From NCBI RefSeq assembly GCF_019303495.1, contig NZ_JAEVFI010000011.1:198664-262663 (forward strand): a stretch of DNA of 64,000 nucleotides, written 5' to 3'. Under the pieces are notes generated by a model. It saw only the letters and a program-made list of their open reading frames with translations, did not search any database and was not told the DNA's origin. Shown piece after piece: positions 29,626 through 39,167 of the stretch (positions within the stretch are counted from its first letter, which is position 1; every line of letters starts with the position of its first letter). Made by a program: the position numbers and the translations under genes. The DNA comes from Streptomyces sp. JJ66. GTDB lineage: Bacteria > Actinomycetota > Actinomycetes > Streptomycetales > Streptomycetaceae.

Positions 29626-31020
29626 ATGGACTTTCTCGACAGCTACCACCTGTGGGCCGACGCCCACTCATTCTTCGGCTCAACTCTCATCCCTGGCCCC
29701 GCTGACCACACCGACCCGCTCGCCACACAGGCTGCGGGCTGGGACCGACGTCTCGCCGAGGACACCCCGAACGGCCACCTGCTGCGGCAGAACGCCCTCT
29801 TCGAAGCCCTGAGCGGGAACAGTAAGCTGCACCTGTTGCACGTCACCCACGCCCTGGAGGAGATCAGCCAGCAAGGAGTGCTCTACCCATCGGGCGGCTG
29901 CCTCGTCGGAAGCATCTACTGTGCGCCGCTCACCGCGAGCGACCAGGGCTTCCGCATGCACAATCTCGGCGCCTACGTCCTGACCAAGGAAGCACCAACC
30001 TTCCTGGCCAAGCTCGGTGTCACCGACCGTGTCCCTACCCCGCTGATCTTCGAGATCGACACCCCGCCGCAGGCATACCGCGGTCTCGCAGGGGTGGACT
30101 ACCTGCGGTTGGGCCTCATCCACCTGCAGATCTACACCCGCCTCGAGTACCTGCTGAGTAAGAACGAACGGCACCAACTGCGCGAGACCGTCGTCAGCCG
30201 GGTCAAGAACTCGGCCGCGTTCCTCGCCACGGCTTCCGCCGTCGCGTATCTGGGCACCCAAGTCGACGCCGAGCCGTTCCTCAAGCTGCTCGACGAGACG
30301 ATCCCCCGCCTGCCGATCCTCGGCTACCTGTACTTCGAAGCGGTCGCCGAGTACCTGATGCTCCACTCGACCTCCCGCCACACCCGGCGCCTAGCCGATC
30401 TTGGCGAGCTGAACAACTGGCTGTACAAGGAGACGCTATTCGCCTCCTTCCCTGCCATGGCCGGCAAGTTCGACCTGGCGAGGTTCCGTCCCCGTCCGAA
30501 GCAGTTGGCCGCACTCATCCACCGGGTCGACCCGACCATCGACCCCAACCACGCGAGCGCATACCTGGTCGAGCGCATCAGCTACCTCGTCGCCGCCCGC
30601 CTCTTCGCGCCTGGTGACGCCCCGGAAGCCTGGCACCACACGCGCTGGGAGTTCGACTCCCTGGCCACCCAGCTCGGACCACTGCTGGGCCACCTGATCC
30701 ACCGGGAACTGCGCACCTTCGGCCGCTACCCCGACTTCTACTTCTACTTCGACCAGCACAAGGCGCTGCAAGTCTGGAACTATTGGAATCACATGGATAT
30801 CGTCGCCCCGTTCAACGGCACGATGCCCAAGGGCGAGGTCGGCATCAACCCGGCCTACCCCAACCTCGACTTCCGCGTCTGGCGCGCCGAGCAGGACGAG
30901 GCAGGCCACCTCCACCCGGCCGAAGAGCTCGCGCTGACCATCGCCCCGCGGCTGGTGGACATCAAGTACACCCTCATGCGCAACAACCAGTGGGCTGCCC
31001 CCGCGCCCAACGCCGCCTAA
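29626..31020 (+). CDS. Protein of unknown function, 464 aa
   Basis: No family is recognised. It is a soluble protein rich in aromatic residues and histidine. An N-terminal segment LHLLHVTHALEEISQQGVLYPSGGCLVGSIY is faintly like the ADP-ribosyltransferase-type opening (H-x-T, then a strand with G and L). I would not assign that function on this alone. Later parts include LIFEIDTPPQAYRGLAG, EAVAEYLMLHS and the C-terminal YWNHMDIVAPFNGTMPKGEVGINPAYP. There are no membrane segments or signal. The two-base gap to the HD gene implies joint action. Confidence 0.75.
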   Translation: MDFLDSYHLWADAHSFFGSTLIPGPADHTDPLATQAAGWDRRLAEDTPNGHLLRQNALFEALSGNSKLHLLHVTHALEEISQQGVLYPSGGCLVGSIYCAPLTASDQGFRMHNLGAYVLTKEAPTFLAKLGVTDRVPTPLIFEIDTPPQAYRGLAGVDYLRLGLIHLQIYTRLEYLLSKNERHQLRETVVSRVKNSAAFLATASAVAYLGTQVDAEPFLKLLDETIPRLPILGYLYFEAVAEYLMLHSTSRHTRRLADLGELNNWLYKETLFASFPAMAGKFDLARFRPRPKQLAALIHRVDPTIDPNHASAYLVERISYLVAARLFAPGDAPEAWHHTRWEFDSLATQLGPLLGHLIHRELRTFGRYPDFYFYFDQHKALQVWNYWNHMDIVAPFNGTMPKGEVGINPAYPNLDFRVWRAEQDEAGHLHPAEELALTIAPRLVDIKYTLMRNNQWAAPAPNAA

Positions 31021-31078
31021 TCGCTGCCGCCACCCGCGGCCCACCCCACCCGAGTAACCTCACACGCAGGAGATCGTG

Positions 31079-31856
31079 ATGAGTACCTCCGACATGCCCT
31101 CCGTCGAGCTCCTCGGCGAGCAGATCGCCTCCGTCCTCGCTGACCCCGCCACCACCCACGGCCTCGCCCGCACTCTCCGGGCCGCCGCCAAGGAGATCGA
31201 ACTCCACCGCTACCACCACGCCAGCCGCCGCGCCTGGCCCAACGGCCGCATCGATGACAAGCCCGCCAGGGTCCAGATCGGCGGCGGAGCCCACCGCATC
31301 GACGCCTTCTTCAACATCGACCTCGTGCCACCGGCCGACCTCCACTGGGACATCCGCGAGGGCATCCCCCCTCCAAGACGACAGCACCGAGGAGATCTTC
31401 TCTGAACACTTCCTGGAGCACATCGACTACCCGCGCTCAGCAAAGTACTACGCCCGCGAGGCCCACCGCGTCCTCGTGCCGGGCGGCCGGATCATCACCG
31501 GAATTCCCGACGCCGCCTTCGCTCTCAACCAATACCCCCACCCACTGAAGACCCCCGACGAGACGATCGAGCGCTGGTACGCCAAACGCGACTGCCGCGG
31601 TGACATCAACACCCGACTCGACCTCGTGAACCTCGTCTTCCGCGACCAGGACGACGACCCCATCTACACCCCGCATCTGTGGGCCTACGACCACGACAAG
31701 CTCGTCCAGCTCTTCGCCGAAGCCGGCTTCATCACCATCGAGCCTTGGGCCTTCGACCCCACCATGGCCAACCCGAAGCGCCGCTGGGGCAGCATCTACG
31801 TCGTCGCCACGAAGAGCCCTCAAACAGACCGCGAGTCCGGGCTGCCCCGTTCCTAA
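31079..31856 (+). pseudogene. Class I SAM methyltransferase-like gene with a frameshift
   Basis: The first frame (from ATG 31079) gives VQIGGGAHRIDAFFNIDLVPPADLHWDIREGI, then runs out at 31405. The second frame continues at once with PLQDDSTEEIFSEHFLEHIDYPRSAKYYAREAHRVLVPGG and ends at TAA 31854. Together they make one methyltransferase-like protein of about 258 residues, including the usual HxLEH and LVPGGR motifs. The break falls in a run of six C at 31366-31371; five would restore the frame. It may be a true mutation, phase variation or a sequencing error. Confidence 0.8.
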
Positions 31857-31878
31857 CGCCTTGATCACCGGGCGGCAT

Positions 31879-31918
31879 CCCGTGGGGCCGGTGCGTGGGT
31901 GTGCACCGGCCCCACGGG
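31879..31918. terminator. 16-bp perfect hairpin between convergent units
   Basis: The 31879-31894 arm pairs exactly with 31903-31918 around an 8-base loop. It lies between the stop of the methyltransferase gene (plus) and nuoN (minus) and could serve both transcripts. Confidence 0.85.
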
Positions 31919-31924
31919 GCGTCG

Positions 31925-33679
31925 CTAGCGGACGAAGACGCCCGCCTGGGTGGCGAGGTCCAGGAAGTACTGGGGGGCGATGCCCAGGACCAGGGTGACG
32001 GTGACGCCGATGGTGATGGCGGCCGTGGTGAACACGCTGGGGATGGCGACGGTCGGCCCCTCGGGGCTGGGTTCGGAGAAGAACATCAGCACGATGACGC
32101 GGATGTAGAAGAACGCCGCGATGGCCGAGGCGATGACGCCGACGACGACCAGTCCGCCCGCGCCGCCCTCCGCCGCGGCCTTGAACACCGCGAACTTGCC
32201 CGCGAATCCGGAGGTGAGCGGGATGCCCGCGAAGGCGAGCAGGAACACCGCGAAGACGGCGGCGACCAGCGGCGAGCGGCGCCCGAGTCCGGCCCACTGG
32301 GACAGGTGTGTCGCCTCGCCGCCCGCGTCGCGCACCAGCGTCACCACGGCGAACGCGCCGAGTGTCACGAAGGAGTAGGCGAGCAGGTAGAACAGCACCG
32401 AGGAGACGCCGGAGGGGGTGGTGGCGATGACGCCCGCGAGGATGAACCCGGCGTGCGCGATGGAGGAGTAGGCCAGCAGCCGCTTGACGTCAGTCTGGGT
32501 GAGAGCGACGACGGCACCGAGCAGCATGGACGCGATGGCCACGCCCCACATCACCGGCTCCCAGTCCCAGCGCAGCCCGGGCAGGACGACGTACAGCAAC
32601 CGCAGCAGGGCGCCGAAGGCGGCGACCTTGGTGGCGGCGGCCATGAAGCCGGTGACGGGGGTGGGGGCGCCCTGGTAGACGTCGGGGGTCCACATGTGGA
32701 ACGGCACCGCGCCCACCTTGAACAGCAGGCCCATGACGACCATGGCGCCGCCGATAAGCAGCAGCGCGTCGTTCGCGGTGCTGGCGGCCAGCGCGGGTGA
32801 GGGGCTGGGCACGGCGCCCTCGACGACCTGGGCGAGCCCGGCGTAGGACACGGTGCCCGCGTAGCCGTAGAGCAGGGCGATGCCGAAGATGAGGAACGCC
32901 GAGGAGAACGCGCCGAGCAGGAAGTACTTGACGGCCGCCTCCTGGGACAGGAGCCGCCTGCGGCGGGCGAGCGCGCACAGCAGGTACAGCGGCAGCGAGA
33001 AGACTTCCAGCGCGATGAACAGCGTCAGCAGGTCGTTGGCGGCGGGGAAGAGCAGCATGCCGCCGACGGCGAAGAGCAGCAGCGGGAAGATCTCCGTCGT
33101 CGTCCACCCGGCCTTGACGGCGGCCTTCTCGCCCTCGCCGCCGGGGATGGCGGCGGGCTGGGCGGCGAAGGAGTCGACTTGGGCGCCGTGCGCGGTGGGT
33201 TCCAGGCGGCGTTCGGCGAAGGTGAAGACGGCGACGACGGCCACCAGCAGGATGACGCCTTGCAGGAACAGGGCCGGGCCGTCCACCGCGATGGCACCGA
33301 CGCCCGCGACGGCGGCCTGGGTGGTGGCGTAGCCGTCCAGGGCCAGGCCGACGACGGCGGCGAAGGCACCGGCGAGGGCGGCGATGGCCAGCAGCACCTG
33401 GGCGGTGTAGCGGGCGCGGCGCGGGGCGAACGCCTCGATCAGGATGCCGAGGACGGCGGCGCCGAGCACGATCAGCGTCGGGGAGAGCTGGGCGTATTCG
33501 ATGGACGGCGCCTCGGCGGCGAGCGTCCACAGGCTGTGGACGGACTCACCGGACGCGGACGCCGACGCGGGTGCCGTCAGGTGCTCCGTGACGTGCTCCA
33601 GCACGGGTGCCGTCACGTGCTCCGGCGCGGGTGCCGACGCGTGCGCCAGCGCGTCCGTCATCGCGTATGTCGCGCTCAT
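31925..33679 (-). CDS. nuoN: NADH-quinone oxidoreductase subunit N
   Basis: This antiporter-like proton-pumping subunit of the main complex I has 584 residues. Core motifs are ALEVFSLPLYLLCALARRR, AAVKYFLLGAFSSAFLIFG, FKVGAVPFHMWTPDVYQGAP and LLAYSSIAHAGFILAG. The N-terminus (about 1-60) is a repeat-like extension with EHVTAPVLEHVTEHLTAP, histidine-rich like that of nuoN2. The ATG at 33679 overlaps the nuoM stop (ATGA). A later start is possible but would break this overlap. It ends the 14-gene operon. Confidence 0.94.
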   Translation of the reverse strand: MSATYAMTDALAHASAPAPEHVTAPVLEHVTEHLTAPASASASGESVHSLWTLAAEAPSIEYAQLSPTLIVLGAAVLGILIEAFAPRRARYTAQVLLAIAALAGAFAAVVGLALDGYATTQAAVAGVGAIAVDGPALFLQGVILLVAVVAVFTFAERRLEPTAHGAQVDSFAAQPAAIPGGEGEKAAVKAGWTTTEIFPLLLFAVGGMLLFPAANDLLTLFIALEVFSLPLYLLCALARRRRLLSQEAAVKYFLLGAFSSAFLIFGIALLYGYAGTVSYAGLAQVVEGAVPSPSPALAASTANDALLLIGGAMVVMGLLFKVGAVPFHMWTPDVYQGAPTPVTGFMAAATKVAAFGALLRLLYVVLPGLRWDWEPVMWGVAIASMLLGAVVALTQTDVKRLLAYSSIAHAGFILAGVIATTPSGVSSVLFYLLAYSFVTLGAFAVVTLVRDAGGEATHLSQWAGLGRRSPLVAAVFAVFLLAFAGIPLTSGFAGKFAVFKAAAEGGAGGLVVVGVIASAIAAFFYIRVIVLMFFSEPSPEGPTVAIPSVFTTAAITIGVTVTLVLGIAPQYFLDLATQAGVFVR

Positions 33680-35286
33680 TCCGCGGCCTCCACTGCGGGC
33701 AGTTGCGGTTGCGGGTCGGTCTGCCGCACGTCCGAGAGGGTGTGCTCGACCGCCGGGTTGACGATGTCGGTCAGCGGCTTCGGGAAGACGCCGAGCAGGA
33801 TCAGCAGCGCGATGAGCGGCGCGACGACGGCCAGTTCACGCGGCCGCAGGTCCGGCATGCGCGCGATCTCCGGCTGGTCCACCGGCCCGGTCATGGTGCG
33901 CTGGTAGAGCAGCAACACGTACAGGGCCGCCAGCACGATGCCCGCGGTGGCGACGATCCCGGCCACCGGGTAGCGGCTGAACGTGCCCACCAGCACCAGG
34001 AACTCGCTGACGAAGGGCGCGAGTCCGGGCAGCGAGAGGGTGGCGAGCCCGCCGACCAGGAACGTCCCGGCCAGCACCGGCGCCACCTTCTGCACGCCGC
34101 CGTAGTCGGCGATGAGCCGCGAGCCGCGCCGCGAGATGAGGAACCCGGCCACGAGCATCAGCACGGCGGTGGAGATGCCGTGGAACACCATGTACAGCGT
34201 GGCCCCGGACTGGCCCTGGCTGGTCATGGCGAAGACGCCGAGGATGATGAAGCCGAAGTGGGAGATGGACGCGTACGCCACCAGGCGCTTGATGTCCCGC
34301 TGCCCGACGGCCACCAGCGCGCCGTAGACGATGCTGACCAGCGCCAGCACGATGACCACGGGCGTGGCCCAGGCGCTGGCCTCGGGGAACAGCCCGAGGC
34401 AGAACCGCAGCATGGCGAACGTGCCGACCTTGTCCACGACGGCGGTGATGAGCACCGCGACCGGCGCGGTGGACTCGCCCATCGCGCTGGGCAGCCAGGT
34501 GTGCAGCGGCCACAGCGGAGCCTTGACGGCGAAGGCGAGGAAGAAGCCGAGGAACAGCAGGCGTTCGGTGCCCTGCGCCATGGTCAGCTCACCGGCGGCG
34601 CGGGCCTCGGTGATGCGCTGGAGCGAGAAGGTGCCCTCGCCGAGCTGGTCGGCGGTGACGACGTACAGGCCGATCACGGCGGCCAGCATGATCAGGCCGC
34701 CCGCGAGGTTGTAGAGCAGGAACTTCACCGCCGCGTACGAGCGCTGCTTGGCGCCCTCGTCCTCCCCGGCGGCGTGCGCCCGGTCCCCGAAGCCGCCGAT
34801 GAGGAAGTACATCGGGATGAGCATGGCCTCGAAGAAGATGTAGAAGACGAAGACGTCGGTGGCGGCGAACGAGATGATCACCATGGCCTCGACCATGAGG
34901 ATCAGCGCGAAGAAGCCCTGGGTGGGCCGCCAGCGGCGGGAGGGCTCGGCCGCTTCGAGGGGGTCGGCGTCGTGCCAGCCCGCGGCGATGATGAACGGGA
35001 TCAGCAGGGCGGTGAGCGCGATGAGCGCGGTGCCGATGCCGTCCACGCCGAGTTCGAAGCGGACGCCGAAGTCGGCGATCCACGCGTAGGACTCGGTGAG
35101 CTGGTAGCGCGCACCGCCCGGGTCGAAGCGGGCGACGACGAGACCGGCGAGCACCAGCGTGCCCAGCGACACCGCGAGCGCGAGCCACCGGGCGGCGGCC
35201 CGCCGGGCGGCGGGCACGGCGGCGGTGGCCACCGCGCCGAGCGCGGGCAGGACGGCGGTGGCCGTCAGCAGGGGGAAACCAGACAT
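33676..35286 (-). CDS. nuoM: NADH-quinone oxidoreductase subunit M
   Basis: This proton-pumping subunit has 536 residues. FEAMLIPMYFLIGGFGDR carries the conserved glutamate, AFAVKAPLWPLHTWLPSAMGE the channel lysine, and DIKRLVAYASISHFGFIILG the broken helix. A short charged insert (HAAGEDEGAKQRSYAAVKF) follows the first motif. ATG 35286 follows the nuoL stop by three bases. It overlaps nuoN by four bases. Confidence 0.95.
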   Translation of the reverse strand: MSGFPLLTATAVLPALGAVATAAVPAARRAAARWLALAVSLGTLVLAGLVVARFDPGGARYQLTESYAWIADFGVRFELGVDGIGTALIALTALLIPFIIAAGWHDADPLEAAEPSRRWRPTQGFFALILMVEAMVIISFAATDVFVFYIFFEAMLIPMYFLIGGFGDRAHAAGEDEGAKQRSYAAVKFLLYNLAGGLIMLAAVIGLYVVTADQLGEGTFSLQRITEARAAGELTMAQGTERLLFLGFFLAFAVKAPLWPLHTWLPSAMGESTAPVAVLITAVVDKVGTFAMLRFCLGLFPEASAWATPVVIVLALVSIVYGALVAVGQRDIKRLVAYASISHFGFIILGVFAMTSQGQSGATLYMVFHGISTAVLMLVAGFLISRRGSRLIADYGGVQKVAPVLAGTFLVGGLATLSLPGLAPFVSEFLVLVGTFSRYPVAGIVATAGIVLAALYVLLLYQRTMTGPVDQPEIARMPDLRPRELAVVAPLIALLILLGVFPKPLTDIVNPAVEHTLSDVRQTDPQPQLPAVEAAE

Positions 35287-35289
35287 GTA

Positions 35290-37380
35290 TCAGACCGCCC
35301 TCATCAGCAGGGTGGCTGCGACCAGCACGGCCGCACCGCCGAACATCGACACCGCGTAGGAGCGGGCGAACCCGTTCTGCACCTTGCGCAGCCGCGCGGA
35401 CAGCCCGCCGAAGGCCGCCGCCGTCCCGTTGACGCCGCCGTCCACCACCGTGTGGTCGAGGTAGACCAGGCTGCGCGTCAGGTGCTGGCCGCCGCTGACG
35501 AACGCGGCGTGGTTGAAGTCGTCCTGGAGCAGGTCGCGGCGGGCGGCCCGGGTGAGCAGCGAGCCGCGCGGCGCGGTCAGCGGCACCGGCTTGCGCCCGT
35601 ACTGGAGCCACGCGAGGCCGACGCCGAGCAGCATGACGGCGACCGTCGCGCCGGTGATGACCGGGATCGGGATCGGCGGGTGCGGGTGCTCGAAGGCGGT
35701 GACCGGCTCCAGCCAGTGCACGAAAGCCTCGCCCCAGTTGAACAGGCCACCGGCGAAGACGGAGCCGAAGGCAAGCACGATCATCGGCACCGTCATGACC
35801 TTCGGCGACTCGTGCGGGTGCGGCTCACCCGCCAGCCCAGCGGCCTGGCCGGACGCCGCCGGGGAGCCGCCAGCACCGGAGCCCGCCGAGCCAGCGCCAG
35901 CGCCGGAGCCCGCCGTGCCAGCGGCACCACCGGGCGCCCCCGTGCCACCGGCAGCACCAACCCCCGCGCCGCCCGCCACGGCCGCGGGCGCCGCGCCCGA
36001 TTCGGCCGGGGCCGGGGTCGGGGCCGGCGCCGGGCGGACCCGCCAGCGCTCCTCGCCGAAGAACGTCAGCAGCATCACCCGCGTCATGTAGTACGCGGTG
36101 AGCGCCGCGCCCAGCAGTGTGGCGCCGCCCAGAACCCAGCCCCGCACGCCGCCCGCCGAGAACGCGGCCTCGATGATGAGGTCCTTGGAGAAGAATCCGG
36201 ACAGGCCCGGGAAGCCGATGATGGCCAGGTAGCCCAGGCCGAAGGTGACGAAGGTGACCGGCATGTAGCGGCGCAGCCCGCCGTACTTGCGCATGTTCAC
36301 CTCGTCGTTCATACCGTGCATGACCGAACCGGCGCCGAGGAACAGCCCGGCCTTGAAGAAGCCGTGGGTGACCAGGTGCATGATCGCGAAGGCATAGCCG
36401 ATCGGGCCGAGCCCGGCGGCCAGCACCATGTAGCCGATCTGCGACATGGTGGAGGCGGCGAGCGCCTTTTTGATGTCGTCCTTGGCGCACCCGACGATCG
36501 CCCCGAACAGCAGCGTGACGGCGCCGACGGCGACGACGGCGGTCTGCGCGGCCGGGGCGGCGTCGAAGAGCGCGCCGGAGCGGGTGATGAGGTAGACGCC
36601 CGCCGTGACCATCGTCGCGGCGTGGATGAGCGCGGAGACCGGGGTCGGGCCTTCCATGGCGTCCCCGAGCCAGGACTGGAGCGGCACCTGCGCCGACTTG
36701 CCGCACGCGGCGAGCAGCAGCATCAGCCCGATCCCCGTCAGCACGCCCTCGCTGGCGCCGTCGGCGGCGGGCAGCACCTCGCTGAAGGCGAACGTGCCGA
36801 AGGTGGTGAACATCAGGAAGATGGCGATGGCCAGGCCCGCGTCACCGACGCGGTTGACCAGGAACGCCTTCTTCGCCGCCGTCGCCGCGCTCGGCTTGTG
36901 CTGCCAGAACCCGATGAGCAGGTACGAGGCCAGGCCCACGCCCTCCCAGCCGACATACAGCAGCAGGTAGTTGTCGGCCAGCACCAGCAGCAGCATCGCG
37001 GCGAGGAACAGGTTGAGGTAGCCGAAGAACCGCCGGCGCCGCGCGTCGTGCTCCATGTAGCCCACCGAGTACAGGTGGATGAGCGTGCCGACGCCGGTGA
37101 TGAGCAGCACGAACGTCATGGACAGCTGGTCCAGCCGGAAGGCGGCGTCGGCCTGGAAGCCCTCCACCGGAATCCAGCTGAACAGGAACTGGTGCAGCGT
37201 GCGATCCTCGCCGGGGCGGCCCAGCATGTCGAAGAAGAGGACGGCGCCGAGGACGAAGGAGACGGCGGCCAGCGCGGTGCCCAGCCAGTGCCCGGCGCGG
37301 TCCAGGCGCCGTCCGCCCAGGAGCAGGACGGCCGCGCCCAGCAGCGGCGCCGCGACGAGCAGTCCGATCAATGACTCCAC
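35290..37380 (-). CDS. nuoL: NADH-quinone oxidoreductase subunit L
   Basis: This distal pumping subunit has 696 residues. The core [44 protein letters not shown] and [18 protein letters not shown] is intact. After [18 protein letters not shown] comes a Gly/Ala/Pro-rich insert of about 90 residues (roughly 445-530). Membrane sequence resumes at [21 protein letters not shown]. nuoL2 has a compositionally similar insert at the same place. GTG 37380 starts 13 bases after the nuoK stop. Confidence 0.95.
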   Translation of the reverse strand: MESLIGLLVAAPLLGAAVLLLGGRRLDRAGHWLGTALAAVSFVLGAVLFFDMLGRPGEDRTLHQFLFSWIPVEGFQADAAFRLDQLSMTFVLLITGVGTLIHLYSVGYMEHDARRRRFFGYLNLFLAAMLLLVLADNYLLLYVGWEGVGLASYLLIGFWQHKPSAATAAKKAFLVNRVGDAGLAIAIFLMFTTFGTFAFSEVLPAADGASEGVLTGIGLMLLLAACGKSAQVPLQSWLGDAMEGPTPVSALIHAATMVTAGVYLITRSGALFDAAPAAQTAVVAVGAVTLLFGAIVGCAKDDIKKALAASTMSQIGYMVLAAGLGPIGYAFAIMHLVTHGFFKAGLFLGAGSVMHGMNDEVNMRKYGGLRRYMPVTFVTFGLGYLAIIGFPGLSGFFSKDLIIEAAFSAGGVRGWVLGGATLLGAALTAYYMTRVMLLTFFGEERWRVRPAPAPTPAPAESGAAPAAVAGGAGVGAAGGTGAPGGAAGTAGSGAGAGSAGSGAGGSPAASGQAAGLAGEPHPHESPKVMTVPMIVLAFGSVFAGGLFNWGEAFVHWLEPVTAFEHPHPPIPIPVITGATVAVMLLGVGLAWLQYGRKPVPLTAPRGSLLTRAARRDLLQDDFNHAAFVSGGQHLTRSLVYLDHTVVDGGVNGTAAAFGGLSARLRKVQNGFARSYAVSMFGGAAVLVAATLLMRAV

Positions 37381-37393
37381 TGGTAGATACCCC

Positions 37394-37693
37394 TTACAGC
37401 TTCATCAGGCTGGCGTCGTCAACCGAGGCCGAGTGGCGGGAGCGGTAGAGCATCACGATGATCGCCAGGCCCACGACGACTTCGGCGGCGGCGACGACCA
37501 TGACGAAGAACGCCATGATCTGGCCGTCGAGGTTGCCGTGCATGCGGGAGAAGGCGACGAGCGTGAGGTTCGCGGCGTTCAGCATCAGCTCGACGCACAT
37601 GAACACCACGATGGCGTTGCGCCGGATCAGCACGCCGGTCGCGCCGATGGTGAACAGCAGCGCCGCGAGGTAGAGGTAGTTCGCGGGGTTCAT
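37394..37693 (-). CDS. nuoK: NADH-quinone oxidoreductase subunit K
   Basis: This three-helix proton-channel subunit is 99 residues, the normal length. The glutamates of [18 protein letters not shown] and [20 protein letters not shown] are conserved. ATG 37693 overlaps the nuoJ stop (ATGA). It has no tail, unlike nuoK2. Confidence 0.95.
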   Translation of the reverse strand: MNPANYLYLAALLFTIGATGVLIRRNAIVVFMCVELMLNAANLTLVAFSRMHGNLDGQIMAFFVMVVAAAEVVVGLAIIVMLYRSRHSASVDDASLMKL

Positions 37694-38511
37694 GGACGCT
37701 CCTCCTGACCGCGGCCGTGGTAGTCGGCGGTGCGCTGCTCGATCGCGGCGACCTGGGCCAGCTCGCCGCTGCGCACCTCACGGACCTGGCCCCGGCGGCG
37801 CAGGGTGTCGGAGACGGTCAGCTCGGACGGGGTGCCGTCGGGCAGCAGGCCGGGCCGGTCCACGGCGTTGTGCCGGGCGTAGACGCCGGGGGCGGGCAGC
37901 GGCGGCAGGTGCTTGCCTGCGCGCACCCGCTCCTCGGCCTGCTCCCGCTGGGACTTGGTCTGCTCGATCCGCTCGCGGTGGGTGAGCAGCGTCGCGCCGA
38001 CGGCGGCGACGGTCAGCAGCGCGCCGGTGACCTCGAAGGCGACGACGTACTCGGTGAACAGCCGCTCGGCGATGCCGGGCACGTTGCCGCCGAACTGGGC
38101 GTTGGCCTCGCCCACCCCGGCGAAGGTGCCCAGGGCCGCCTGGCCGATCCCGGCGATGAGCAGGATGCCCAGGCCCAGCGCGCAGGTGGCGGCGAGCCAG
38201 CGCTGCCCTTTGAGGGTTTCCTTGAGTGAGTCGGCCGTGGAGACGCCGACGAGCATCAGCACGAACAGGAACAGCATCATGACCGCGCCGGTGTAGACAA
38301 CGATCTGCACGACGCCGAGGAAGTAGGCCCCGTTGGCCAGGTAGAAGACGGCGAGGATGACCATCGTCCCGGCCAGGCACAGCGCGGAGTGCACGGCGCG
38401 GCGCAGCGCGACGGTGCCCAGCGCTCCGGCGACGGCGATGGTGCCGAGCACGTAGAACTGCACGGCCTCGCCGGTGGTGGTGGCCGCGAGCTGCGTCCCC
38501 AGGGAGCTCAC
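37690..38511 (-). CDS. nuoJ: NADH-quinone oxidoreductase subunit J
   Basis: This membrane subunit has 273 residues. Five helices lie in about 1-175, with [20 protein letters not shown] followed by [14 protein letters not shown] as the family signature. The remaining 95 residues are a hydrophilic tail ([29 protein letters not shown]...). It includes the conserved actinobacterial ending with [22 protein letters not shown] 38511 overlaps the nuoI stop (GTGA). Confidence 0.94.
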   Translation of the reverse strand: MSSLGTQLAATTTGEAVQFYVLGTIAVAGALGTVALRRAVHSALCLAGTMVILAVFYLANGAYFLGVVQIVVYTGAVMMLFLFVLMLVGVSTADSLKETLKGQRWLAATCALGLGILLIAGIGQAALGTFAGVGEANAQFGGNVPGIAERLFTEYVVAFEVTGALLTVAAVGATLLTHRERIEQTKSQREQAEERVRAGKHLPPLPAPGVYARHNAVDRPGLLPDGTPSELTVSDTLRRRGQVREVRSGELAQVAAIEQRTADYHGRGQEERP

Positions 38512-39167
38512 TGGTGCTTCACCCCTTCGACGGACTCGCCCGGCGCGGCGGTCGGCTCCGGCCCGGCGCCGGGGGAGGCGGGCTCGTCGGGGCCGAAGGT
38601 GTCGGCCGCGGGCTGCGGCGTGCCGGTGTCGGTGACCGGCTGCTGGACGGTGCCGGGCGCGGCCTCGGTGACCAGGCCCCGGTAGTAGTCCTTCTCCGTC
38701 ATGCCGGGGTAGATCGCATGCGGCGAATCGACCATGTTCTCGCTGAGACCGACGAGCAGCTCCTCCTTGGTGAAGATGAGCGACTCGCGGGTGCGGTCGG
38801 CGAGTTCGTAGTCGTTGGTCATGGTCAGCGCCCGGGTGGGGCACGCCTCGACGCACAGCCCGCACAGAATGCAGCGCAGGTAGTTGATCTGGTAGACGCG
38901 GCCGTAGCGCTCTCCGGGCGAGTAGCGCTCCTCCTCGGTGTTGTCCGCGCCCTCGACGTAGATGGCGTCCGCCGGGCAGGCCCACGCGCACAGTTCGCAG
39001 CCGATGCACTTCTCCAGCCCGTCGGGGTGCCGGTTGAGCTGGTGGCGGCCGTGGAAGCGCGGCGCGGTGGGTTTTTTGTACTCGGGGTACTGCTCGGTGA
39101 GCCGCTTGGTGAACATGGCCTTGAAGGTCACGCCGAAGCCGGCCACAGGCCCCAGGGGATCAGGCAT
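38508..39167 (-). CDS. nuoI: NADH-quinone oxidoreductase subunit I (2x 4Fe-4S)
   Basis: This peripheral iron-sulfur subunit has 219 residues. Clusters are bound by [12 protein letters not shown] and [36 protein letters not shown] before them is typical. The last 50 residues are a Pro/Thr-rich tail. ATG 39167 lies within the end of nuoH (8-base overlap). Confidence 0.95.
   Translation of the reverse strand: MPDPLGPVAGFGVTFKAMFTKRLTEQYPEYKKPTAPRFHGRHQLNRHPDGLEKCIGCELCAWACPADAIYVEGADNTEEERYSPGERYGRVYQINYLRCILCGLCVEACPTRALTMTNDYELADRTRESLIFTKEELLVGLSENMVDSPHAIYPGMTEKDYYRGLVTEAAPGTVQQPVTDTGTPQPAADTFGPDEPASPGAGPEPTAAPGESVEGVKHQ

Noticed and set aside
33607-37374. A 1255-codon plus-strand open frame opposite nuoM and nuoL
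   Set aside because: Composition is Arg/Gly/Asp/Glu/His-rich with no motif, as expected for the antisense of GC-biased genes; nuoL and nuoM on the other strand are certain.
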